Shown one piece after another: positions 8,427-15,992 of a DNA stretch of 25,267 nucleotides. The position numbers and the translations under genes are program-made. The notes below the pieces were generated by a model that saw only the letters and a program-made list of their open reading frames with translations, made no database searches and had not been told where the DNA came from. Source of the DNA: Eubacterium sp. (lineage in GTDB: Bacteria > Bacillota_A > Clostridia > Lachnospirales > Lachnospiraceae); assembly GCA_023663915.1 (NCBI GenBank), contig JAMPGN010000033.1:1-25267 (forward strand), read 5' to 3'. How positions within the stretch are numbered: position 1 is the stretch's first letter; the number at the start of each line of letters is the position of its first letter.

Positions 8427-8455
8427 TTGAATTATATTTTGTGACAGCATATAAT
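8427..8455 (+). promoter_or_regulatory. Sigma-A-type promoter of the Panacea/GNAT pair
   Basis: TTGAAT (8427-8432) and TATAAT (8450-8455) are separated by 17 bases. Transcription would start near 8462, giving a leader of about 80 bases that is very AT-rich. Confidence 0.65.
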
Positions 8456-8543
8456 GAAATTAAATAAATATTTTTCATTACTGATATTTTTATAAAGATG
8501 TGATATGCTATTATCATTACAATGTTTTTTGAAGGAGGTTGTC

Positions 8544-9014
8544 ATGGAAGATTTAATGAATATTGCTTCGTATATTTGTAATCGGTATGAAGCTGAGTAT
8601 GGGACGAGAATTGACGAGATGAAGCTTCATAAACTAATGTATTTTGCTCAGCGCGAGTCTTTGATTCAAGATAGGACGCCTCTTTTCGACGCTGATTTCT
8701 ATGGATGGAAATATGGTCCGATCTTAAAAGAAATCAGAATTGCCTATCGTAATGATTCATTTGCCAAGAGTGTGCCGGCTGCAGTGATTGAAAGAATCGC
8801 ACATGTCATGAACAAGGTATTTGAGGAGTATGCAGGGAAAGATTCGTGGAGTCTGAGCAGGCTGACCCACGGAGAATATTCATGGAAAAATTCTCGCCTC
8901 GGAATACCGGAAGGCGAGAATGGGGATAATCCGATGAAGTTAGATGATATAAGAAAAGATGCGGATCGTATCAGAGAGAGAAGGGCAATGCTTTTGCAAT
9001 TTGGTCTGGGCTAA
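8544..9014 (+). CDS. Panacea-domain (DUF4065, SocA-like) putative antitoxin
   Basis: The 156-residue protein contains the Panacea core: MKLHKLMYFAQRESL followed by a segment ending FYGWKYGPI, as in SocA/GepA-like proteins. I chose the ATG at 8544 because AAGGAGG lies 5 bases upstream; an in-frame ATG at 8505 lacks a ribosome site. Panacea domains are known as promiscuous antitoxin modules that neutralise many unrelated toxins encoded next to them. Here the partner is the gene starting 13 bases downstream, and the antitoxin-first order is usual. No additional DNA-binding domain is seen at the N-terminus, so autoregulation is uncertain. Confidence 0.8.
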   Translation: MEDLMNIASYICNRYEAEYGTRIDEMKLHKLMYFAQRESLIQDRTPLFDADFYGWKYGPILKEIRIAYRNDSFAKSVPAAVIERIAHVMNKVFEEYAGKDSWSLSRLTHGEYSWKNSRLGIPEGENGDNPMKLDDIRKDADRIRERRAMLLQFGLG

Positions 9015-9027
9015 AAGGATAAAATAT

Positions 9028-9906
9028 ATGAGAATAACGGTCAAACAGGAGAAAATATTGAATGGCTTCGTTTGCGAGAGATTATCCTCAAATCCCATCA
9101 ATATAGGCTTGATGGATGCGTTTGTGAGTAAAAGAGGAGAATCTCTCGTAAACTATTTAAAGAGAAATGGATTGTCAGAAGATCAAGCAGGCGAAACGGC
9201 TTATTATGTGATCAAGAACGAGCAAAAAGAAATAATGATGTTCTTTTCCATAAAATGTGGGGCGTTGTTTGATCCGTTATTGGACGAAGAGGTTGTCCAG
9301 AAAGATTTTCAACGGCTTATTACATTACTTCAAGCGATCAGGAATGCTGGCGGTAAGGAAGAGACGGAAGAAGTAGATGAAATTTTTAACAAGTATCGTG
9401 TGGATGACAGACTTTCGACGAAAGACTATCTGATGATTTTGAAAAAAGTAGAAAGCAAAAGGGATTATCTTAAAGCGCTTTCCGAAGATCGCGCCACGGA
9501 AGATAATAAGAAAATTTTTAGAGTTTTGAATACTCATCCGGCAATCGAATTAGTGCATTTTTGCACAGACGATAATATAAAAAGAGAGTGGTATACATAT
9601 GGGCTGGGTCATACGATGGGTGAGGTGTTGTTTTGGAAGTTTATTGCGCCTAAATTTTTCGAGATACAGGAAATTGCAGGATGTGAATATGCTTTTCTGT
9701 TTGCGGCAGACTTGTCAGAAGATGGCACACTCGTAAATTATTATGATGTCACACTGAAATTTCAAAAGAGTTTAGAGGTTGGAACAAATAAGCCGTTTTA
9801 CGATTTTTGTTGTGATTTTATGTGCCAGAAGGTAAATGATATGAGAGAAAGATATCATTACTTTTTTGAACACTTTAATATTGATGACAGGGACGATGCG
9901 GTGTGA
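9028..9906 (+). CDS. GNAT-like protein, putative toxin partner of the Panacea protein
   Basis: The 292-residue protein begins MRITVKQEKIL at the ATG at 9028, with AAAAGGA just upstream; the longer frame from 8959 would overlap the Panacea gene and has no ribosome site. The N-terminal part (residues 1-90) and the segment near 217-245 (FLFAADLSEDGTLVNYYD, then LKF) resemble GNAT acetyltransferases, where the final strand is followed by a YY/LxF pattern. The middle, residues 95-200, is charged and helical and may be an insertion. The classical RxxGxG/A acetyl-CoA loop is not obvious, so the assignment is moderate. It follows a Panacea gene after 13 bases, and some known toxins are acetyltransferases. 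Toxicity is inference. It could instead be a non-toxic acetyltransferase. Confidence 0.55.
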   Translation: MRITVKQEKILNGFVCERLSSNPINIGLMDAFVSKRGESLVNYLKRNGLSEDQAGETAYYVIKNEQKEIMMFFSIKCGALFDPLLDEEVVQKDFQRLITLLQAIRNAGGKEETEEVDEIFNKYRVDDRLSTKDYLMILKKVESKRDYLKALSEDRATEDNKKIFRVLNTHPAIELVHFCTDDNIKREWYTYGLGHTMGEVLFWKFIAPKFFEIQEIAGCEYAFLFAADLSEDGTLVNYYDVTLKFQKSLEVGTNKPFYDFCCDFMCQKVNDMRERYHYFFEHFNIDDRDDAV

Positions 9907-10036
9907 CTTATAGGTAATATGGAACGGAGAATCGCTGAAGGGTGCATCCAACTGGTCAAAAACGGTTCACAAATATAGGAATTATCATAAAAGAGAAGTC
10001 CGGCAAACATAAATCATAGAGAGGAAGGTAATTCAT

Positions 10037-11410
10037 ATGAAACTGACAGCGAAAGAAAAAGTATCTTATGGTTTGGGCGCGGTGGGCAAAGACATGGTCT
10101 ACATGCTCTCAGCAAGTTATATCCTATACTACTATCAGGATATCTTAGGTGTGAGCGCAATCGCAATGGGAATCATTCTGATGGCGGCGCGTGTGTTTGA
10201 TGCGTTTAACGATCCCGTTATGGGAGTGTTGGTTGCAAAAACAAGGACAAAATGGGGAAAGTTTCGTCCGTGGCTCTTAATTGGGACGCTCTTAAATGCT
10301 GTGATTCTGGTCATTATGTTCTGGGCGCCGCCGGCGCTTAACGGGAGCGGGTTAGTTGCCTATGCCGCCATTACTTATATTGTGTGGGGCGTCACTTACA
10401 CGATGATGGATATTCCTTACTGGTCTATGATCCCGGCTTTTACGAAGGGCGGCAAGGAGCGTGAGGGACTTACCACGCTGGCGCGTTCCTGTGCGGGAGT
10501 AGGCTCGGCGTTAATTACGATCATTACGATGATGTGCGTCCAGGCGTTGGGCGGTGGAAACGAGAGGGAAGGTTTCTGGAAGTTTGCTTTCATCATTGCC
10601 TTCCTGTTTGTTGTATTTATCGTGATTACCTGTCTGAACATCAAGGAGAAATCGACGGTCGATGTGGAAGCGCCCTCGGTGGGACAGATGTTCAAGGCGC
10701 TTATTCAGAATGACCAGACGATGATTGTTGTCATATCGATCGTGTTAATCAACTGTTCCTTATATATTACTTCCAATCTGCTGATCTACTTTTTTAAATA
10801 TGATTTCGGCGGGGAGACATGGTATAACGGGTACACGTTGTTCAATATGTTCGGCGGCGGCATACAGATTTTGTCGATGATGTTGTTTTATCCGCTGCTT
10901 CGCAAATTTATCAGTTCCCTGCAGGTGTTTTATGTGAGCTTTGCCATGGCGATTACTGGATATGCGGTACTGTTTATCTTCATGTGCATCGGACTTACCA
11001 ACATTGTGGCATTGCTCGTTCCGGCATTTCTCGTCTTTACCGCATTCGGTATGCTGACAGTGCTGACGACGGTGTTTCTCGCCAATACGGTAGATTATGG
11101 CGAACTTAAGAATAACCGCCGTGACGAGAGCGTGATCTTCTCCATGCAGACTTTTGTCGTGAAACTTGCATCGGGCGTGGCGGCGTTGATTGCTTCGGTC
11201 TGCCTGTCCGTCTGCAATCTGAGCGACGATACATCCAATACGGTGGCGGTGCAGGCAGCAGGTTCTTCCGTGTTCGGGCTGCGCATGACGATGACGGTCG
11301 TTCCGATCGCAGGACTTTTGCTGGCGGTATTTCTGTTCCACAGAAAATATATCCTGACGGAACAGAAAGTGGAGGAGATCGCGCAGCAGATTAAAGAACG
11401 TGCAAGGTAG
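10037..11410 (+). CDS. GPH-family sugar:cation symporter (MelB-like)
   Basis: The 457-residue protein has about twelve membrane segments and belongs to the glycoside-pentoside-hexuronide:cation symporter family within the major facilitator superfamily. The diagnostic segment RVFDAFNDPVMG places aspartates at positions 55 and 59, the same numbering as the cation-binding aspartates of E. coli MelB, and it is followed by the loop motif TRTKWGKFRPW. The substrate is likely a glycoside or oligosaccharide but cannot be read from sequence. GAGGAAGG lies upstream of the ATG. No glycoside hydrolase or regulator adjoins it, which is unusual since these transporters are normally next to their hydrolase. 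No terminator is visible before the flagellar promoter 44 bases downstream, so readthrough into flgM is possible. Confidence 0.9.
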   Translation: MKLTAKEKVSYGLGAVGKDMVYMLSASYILYYYQDILGVSAIAMGIILMAARVFDAFNDPVMGVLVAKTRTKWGKFRPWLLIGTLLNAVILVIMFWAPPALNGSGLVAYAAITYIVWGVTYTMMDIPYWSMIPAFTKGGKEREGLTTLARSCAGVGSALITIITMMCVQALGGGNEREGFWKFAFIIAFLFVVFIVITCLNIKEKSTVDVEAPSVGQMFKALIQNDQTMIVVISIVLINCSLYITSNLLIYFFKYDFGGETWYNGYTLFNMFGGGIQILSMMLFYPLLRKFISSLQVFYVSFAMAITGYAVLFIFMCIGLTNIVALLVPAFLVFTAFGMLTVLTTVFLANTVDYGELKNNRRDESVIFSMQTFVVKLASGVAALIASVCLSVCNLSDDTSNTVAVQAAGSSVFGLRMTMTVVPIAGLLLAVFLFHRKYILTEQKVEEIAQQIKERAR

Positions 11411-11454
11411 GTTTTTGAAAAAGAAGATAAAAAAATAAAAAATGGTTTCAACTC

Positions 11455-11481
11455 TAAAGTCTTGTCGGAAATATCCGATAC
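11455..11481 (+). promoter_or_regulatory. Sigma-28 (SigD/FliA) promoter of the flgM operon
   Basis: TAAA (11455-11458), a 15-base spacer, then TCCGATAC (11474-11481) match the sigma-28 consensus TAAA-N15-GCCGATAA at 10 of 12 positions. The start would be near 11488, giving a short leader of about 37 bases. The same arrangement occurs upstream of flaG. Confidence 0.85.
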
Positions 11482-11509
11482 TATTAGTGTAAAGAATTAA
11501 TTTTGATGG

Positions 11510-11524
11510 AAGGAGGATTCTCCT
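11510..11524 (+). promoter_or_regulatory. flgM ribosome binding site inside a potential hairpin
   Basis: AGGAG (11511-11515) is complementary to CTCCT (11520-11524) with a four-base loop GATT, and the stem ends directly against the ATG at 11525. If formed, the hairpin would bury the strong Shine-Dalgarno of flgM. Five base pairs is marginal, so it may act only as a mild brake or be fortuitous. Confidence 0.45.
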
Positions 11525-11806
11525 ATGCGTATTGAAGCTTATACACAGGTACAGCAGTTGTACAACACGAAGAAACCCGCTAAAGTGCAAGGTAAATCTA
11601 GTTTCGCAGCTTTGGACCAGATACAGATCTCCAGTATCGGTAAGGATATTCAGATTGCTAAGAATGCAGTTGCGTCGGCGGAAGATATTAGAGAAGAACT
11701 GACGGCTCCGATCAAGGCGGGCATCGCGAACGGCACATATCAGGTGAGCGGTGAGAGCTTTGCGGAGAAGCTGATGAAGAAGTATGAGGAAATCGAAGGT
11801 CTGTAG
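11525..11806 (+). CDS. flgM: FlgM, anti-sigma-28 factor
   Basis: The 93-residue protein has the FlgM C-terminal sigma-binding region: IQISSIGKDIQIAK, then EDIREELTAPIKAGIANGTY and a helical end FAEKLMKKYEE. FlgM binds sigma-28 in the cytoplasm and, by family knowledge, releases it once the hook-basal body is complete, either by export or by another mechanism in Firmicutes. It is first in a seven-gene unit behind a sigma-28 promoter, so it forms a negative feedback loop. The next gene starts 24 bases later. Start chosen for the strong AAGGAGG site and typical length. Confidence 0.93.
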   Translation: MRIEAYTQVQQLYNTKKPAKVQGKSSFAALDQIQISSIGKDIQIAKNAVASAEDIREELTAPIKAGIANGTYQVSGESFAEKLMKKYEEIEGL

Positions 11807-11830
11807 ACACAGTGAAGGAGAGATTTTGTA

Positions 11831-12349
11831 GTGGCAAGTTTAATGGAAGTCTTGATCGATGTTTTAGACAAAGAGAGCCAGGAATATGAGAAACTGTTGA
11901 CTTTGTCCATGCAGAAAACTCCGGTCATTGTGTCTGAGAACTTAGAACAGTTGGCGAAAATCACGGATGAGGAGCAGATCATAGTAAGCAGGATCAATCA
12001 TCTGGATCACCAGAGGAATGAAGCTATTAATGATATTGCGAATGTACTTAACAAGGATGTTAGCAAGCTGACAGTTGCAGATTTAATCAAAATGCTGGCG
12101 GCAAGACCGGAAGAGCAGGAGAAACTGGCGATCGTGTTCGATACTCTTAAGGAACGTGTGCGCGGTGTGAAGCGGGTCAACGAGCAGAATCGGGAACTGC
12201 TTCGGGAAGCGCTTGAACTGGTACAGTTCAACATGAACGTTCTGCAGTCGATGAATAAGGCGCCGGAAACTGCCAATTACAACAAAGGAGCATACAGTAC
12301 CGGTGATATGATCGGTGCCAGCCACAAGGCCTTTGATGCCAAGCAATAA
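11831..12349 (+). CDS. flgN: FlgN-like export chaperone
   Basis: A 172-residue, largely helical protein with heptad-like spacing (VLDKESQEYEKLLTLSMQK; ITDEEQIIVSRINHLDHQRN), consistent with the FlgN family, cytoplasmic chaperones that keep FlgK and FlgL unfolded for type III export. Its place between flgM and flgK is the usual FlgN/YvyG position in Firmicutes. The start is GTG at 11831, 10 bases after AAGGAG; the ATG at 11843 is too far from the site. The C-terminal 40 residues are low-complexity and probably form the substrate-binding tail. It may serve both FlgK paralogues downstream. Confidence 0.8.
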   Translation: MASLMEVLIDVLDKESQEYEKLLTLSMQKTPVIVSENLEQLAKITDEEQIIVSRINHLDHQRNEAINDIANVLNKDVSKLTVADLIKMLAARPEEQEKLAIVFDTLKERVRGVKRVNEQNRELLREALELVQFNMNVLQSMNKAPETANYNKGAYSTGDMIGASHKAFDAKQ

Positions 12350-12369
12350 TTGTTGAGGACGGTAGAGTT

Positions 12370-14040
12370 ATGTCATTAATGGGAAGCCTTTGGACGGGCG
12401 TATCAGGATTACAAACTTCAAATAATGCGTTGAATACGACAGCGCACAACATGTCGAACTTAGACACCGTAGGATATACCAGACAGCAGGTTTCTCAAGC
12501 GACCAGAACATATACGACGTTTGAGAAGAGCAACAAGACAAACTGGAAGCAGCTGGGTCTCGGTGTCAATTATTCCCTAACAAGACAGGAAAGAGATGTA
12601 TTTTTGGACAAAAACTATCGCCGTGAATCGGGACGGAGCGCTTTTTATGATGTCTCGACGACTGCGATGGAAGAAATAGAGTATATATTGGGCGAGGAAA
12701 ATTCGGGCGGCTCGATTGAAGGGCACGAGTTTTCGGAATCGTTGTCCAATTTGTGGGTAGCGGTTCAAGAGCTTAGCAAAGATCCCACCAGCTCTGTGAA
12801 CCAGAATTTATTTGTGACGCGCTCTTATGAATTTGTGACACGTGCGTCAGCAGTTTACAACAGCTTGAGAGAATATCAGGACAATCTGAATAAGTCTATC
12901 GTGAACGAGGTAAACAATATCAATAAATACGCGCTGCAGATCGAAGATCTCAATGAACAGATCGTGGCGATCGAGGCGGGGGCGGAACATGCCAATGACC
13001 TGCGGGATAAACGTAATTATCTGTTAGATGAACTGGCTAAGCTGGGAAGTATTTCCTATACAGAGGATATTTCGGGTTATGTGAGCGTGCGATTTGAGGA
13101 TGTCGATCTTGTCAAAGGGAGTCTGGTCAACGAGATGGCATTGTACACAGACCCGAAGAATGGTTTCTACACACCATACTGGACGATGCTGGCAAATTTG
13201 GATTATGATGCGGAAGGCAAGATTGTCGTGACGGAAGAAGGCATTTCGGGAGCCAAGGTGTTTGACTTGACTAGAGAGATTTCTTCCGATCTGAATACGG
13301 ATATCGGTTCCCTCAAAGGAATGCTGCTTGCCAGAGGAGATCACAGGGCTACATACAAGGAGCTTAAGAATTTCCCGCCCGACGCTGATCCGAATGATGA
13401 GACGCAGGCGGTTGATGGTTGGTATGATACCCATATTTCACAGTCTATCGTCATGAATATACAGGCGGAGTTCGATCAGCTGATCAATGCTATTGCCACG
13501 AAGATCAACGGTATTCTTGCTGAGGAAGCTGACAGCGCGGGCGCGGCAGGAGTTTCCGATTATCTCAGGGATGAGAACGGCGCGCCGTATCAGCTTTTTG
13601 TGAAAAATGTGGAGAGCGAGGACTGGACGGTATCGAATCTTCTGGTTAATCAGGAACTGCGGCAGAATCCGGCGCTTCTGAATTTCCGTAAAGATGAGCA
13701 TTCTGAAGATTATCCGGCAATGGAGAAGTTAAAGACGGCTTTTGAGGAGAAAATCTATACATTGAATCCCAATGTAGAGACACCTCTTAGTTTCGTGGAC
13801 TATTATAGAAATCTGGTGGCTCAGGTAGCTAACAGCGGTTCGGTATTCCGGGGCATCCAGGCGACACAGACACAGGCAACCGACGCATTGCTTTATGCTA
13901 GGGAGCAGGTTGTAGGCGTCTCTTCCGACGAGGAGCTGACGAACATGATCCGGTTCCAGAACGCGTACAACGCATCCAGCCGGTATATCAATGTGATCAG
14001 TGAGATGTTGGAGCATATTCTGACGACGCTCGGCAGATAA
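12370..14040 (+). CDS. flgK: FlgK, hook-associated protein 1 (first paralogue)
   Basis: The 556-residue protein starts with the flagellar rod/hook N-terminal helix (GVSGLQTSNNALNTTAHNMS, followed by NLDTVGYTRQ) and ends with the matching C-terminal helix (MIRFQNAYNASSRYINVIS). These ends pack as a coiled coil in the hook-filament junction; the middle contains the ANDLRDKRNYLLDEL segment typical of FlgK. It is exported without a signal peptide through the flagellar type III apparatus and polymerises on the distal hook. It starts 20 bases after flgN with a GAGGACGG site. A second FlgK homologue follows directly. Confidence 0.92.
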   Translation: MSLMGSLWTGVSGLQTSNNALNTTAHNMSNLDTVGYTRQQVSQATRTYTTFEKSNKTNWKQLGLGVNYSLTRQERDVFLDKNYRRESGRSAFYDVSTTAMEEIEYILGEENSGGSIEGHEFSESLSNLWVAVQELSKDPTSSVNQNLFVTRSYEFVTRASAVYNSLREYQDNLNKSIVNEVNNINKYALQIEDLNEQIVAIEAGAEHANDLRDKRNYLLDELAKLGSISYTEDISGYVSVRFEDVDLVKGSLVNEMALYTDPKNGFYTPYWTMLANLDYDAEGKIVVTEEGISGAKVFDLTREISSDLNTDIGSLKGMLLARGDHRATYKELKNFPPDADPNDETQAVDGWYDTHISQSIVMNIQAEFDQLINAIATKINGILAEEADSAGAAGVSDYLRDENGAPYQLFVKNVESEDWTVSNLLVNQELRQNPALLNFRKDEHSEDYPAMEKLKTAFEEKIYTLNPNVETPLSFVDYYRNLVAQVANSGSVFRGIQATQTQATDALLYAREQVVGVSSDEELTNMIRFQNAYNASSRYINVISEMLEHILTTLGR

Positions 14041-14057
14041 GATAGAGGAGTGGTATT

Positions 14058-15932
14058 ATGGCATCGACTTTTTTTGGATTGGAAATTGCAGCATCGGGTT
14101 TAAGGGCGGCCAACGCAGCGCTCAATACGACAGCAAATAATATCAGCAATACGAACACGGTAGGATACAGCCGCCAGGAAGTACAACAGGAGGCGATGAA
14201 TCCGCTCCGCGTGTTTGCAACATACGGCTGTGCAGGTGCAGGCGTTAATACCTTGGCGATCGAGCGTATCAGAGAGCAGTTTTATGATAATAAGTTCCGT
14301 GACAACGAGACGAAGCTGGGCGAGTATGACACGAAAGCATACTATTGCAAAATGGTTGAGGATTATCTGACAGACGATGGTCAGACAGGATTTAAGTCAG
14401 TCTTCGATCAGTTTGGCGCGGCGCTTCAGGAGATCACGAAGAATGGCAGTAGTGAATCCTATAAGAGGGCTTTTATCTCCCAGGCGAAGAGTCTGACGGA
14501 TTATTTCAATAATATGTATGGCGATCTGCAGAATTTGCAGGCGGATGTGAACGATGAAATCAAAATCCGTATTGACCATATTAATTCCATAGCGCAGGAT
14601 ATTGCCACAGTCAACAAACAGATCAATACGATCGAGATGTCCGGAACGATAGCGAATGAGCTTCGCGACAAGAGGGATGTGCTGATTGACGAACTGTCAG
14701 CCATTGTGGATGTCAAGACCGAGGAATCTCCGATTTATGACCAGCTGGGCAATGCTACAGGCGCGAACAGATACATCGTGCGTATCGCGGGCGGACAGAC
14801 GCTGGTTGACCAGAACGAATACAATCAGCTTGTATGTGTAGCGCGTGAGTCCAACGAGAAAGTGAATCAGACCGATGTGGATGGATTGTACGATATTTAT
14901 TGGACGAACGGCACGGATTTTGGATTGTACAACGAGTCGATGCACGGTGAACTGAAGGGTCTGATTGAGATGCGCGACGGTAACAACGGCGAGTATTTTA
15001 ACGGAACGGCATCGAATATCATATACAGTGGTAATACAAGCTGGGTGACGATCAAGACCACGGCGTCGTATCTGGACAGTATGATCAAGTCCAATCTGTC
15101 AGACACGGGCGGTATTATGAACATAGGCGATCAGCTCTATTATTTCACGGAATGGTCTTTTGATAAAGAGACAGGCGAATACAGGTTTCAGATTGACAAT
15201 AAGGCGACCAAGGAGGCGGGATTCGGTCCTTCACTGACGGCAGGCAGGAATGGCAAGACCGCTACGATCGGTCAGGGTGTCAAATATCAGGGCGTGCCTT
15301 ATTATATGGCACAGATGAATGAGTGGATTCGTGATTTTGCACAGAAGGTCAACGAGATTTTTACGGAAGGCATCACGGACGCTGAGGAGGATGCCGGAAT
15401 ACTTTTTACCGGTGACTATGTGACATCTGATGCGCAGTATACAGAAGGGGAGTTAAATGATTCTCGTCAGAACGGTAAAGGATATTATTATATCACGGCG
15501 GGGAATGTGACGATCGAGAATACATTGATGAAAGATGCTTCCCTGCTCGGAACTCGAGGTAAGAATGAGAAAGCAGATCCGGATGATCCGGAAGAGATTG
15601 ACGGCGTAGACCAGTGTGAACAGGTCAGGAAAGTCATTTCGATGATGAACGATAAGAACCAGTTTGTTTTCCGGGGAAGGGATGCAGGCGGTTTCCTGGA
15701 ATGTGTATTGTCGGATGCAATGTTAAATAAGAAAAATGCGGATACTTTTTATTCGACTTATCTGAGCCTGGAGATCAACATTGACAATCAGAGGACATCG
15801 ATCTCCGGTGTAGATGAGGACGAAGAGGCAGTAAGCCTGGTCAAGTATCAGAATTCCTATACGCTTGCTTCCAAGATGATTTCGGTATTGACGGAAGTGT
15901 ATGACAGGTTGATTTTAGAGACGGGTGTTTAG
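14058..15932 (+). CDS. flgK: FlgK, hook-associated protein 1 (second paralogue)
   Basis: This 624-residue protein also has the full FlgK layout: N-terminal SGLRAANAALNTTANNIS and NTNTVGYSRQ, the ANELRDKRDVLIDEL segment, and the C-terminal VKYQNSYTLASKMISVL. It is about 70 residues longer than its neighbour, mainly in the surface-exposed middle (around residues 310-480). The two start 17 bases apart with a GAGGAG site. Divergence of the middle regions shows the duplication is old, not an assembly artefact. Either both form a mixed junction ring, or they stack as two layers, or they pair with different filaments. Tandem flgK genes are known in some clostridia. Confidence 0.9.
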   Translation: MASTFFGLEIAASGLRAANAALNTTANNISNTNTVGYSRQEVQQEAMNPLRVFATYGCAGAGVNTLAIERIREQFYDNKFRDNETKLGEYDTKAYYCKMVEDYLTDDGQTGFKSVFDQFGAALQEITKNGSSESYKRAFISQAKSLTDYFNNMYGDLQNLQADVNDEIKIRIDHINSIAQDIATVNKQINTIEMSGTIANELRDKRDVLIDELSAIVDVKTEESPIYDQLGNATGANRYIVRIAGGQTLVDQNEYNQLVCVARESNEKVNQTDVDGLYDIYWTNGTDFGLYNESMHGELKGLIEMRDGNNGEYFNGTASNIIYSGNTSWVTIKTTASYLDSMIKSNLSDTGGIMNIGDQLYYFTEWSFDKETGEYRFQIDNKATKEAGFGPSLTAGRNGKTATIGQGVKYQGVPYYMAQMNEWIRDFAQKVNEIFTEGITDAEEDAGILFTGDYVTSDAQYTEGELNDSRQNGKGYYYITAGNVTIENTLMKDASLLGTRGKNEKADPDDPEEIDGVDQCEQVRKVISMMNDKNQFVFRGRDAGGFLECVLSDAMLNKKNADTFYSTYLSLEINIDNQRTSISGVDEDEEAVSLVKYQNSYTLASKMISVLTEVYDRLILETGV

Positions 15933-15992
15933 TAATGTTTTAGTGATATAAGGCAATGTAAGTGTATCAAACAGGAAAGAGGATGATAAGCC

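Noticed and set aside
10760..11590. Long - strand open frame (276 codons) opposite the GPH transporter and flgM
   Set aside because: Its translation is rich in His, Arg, Gln and Cys without any domain, and it lies antisense to clear genes; it reflects codon bias of the real frame.
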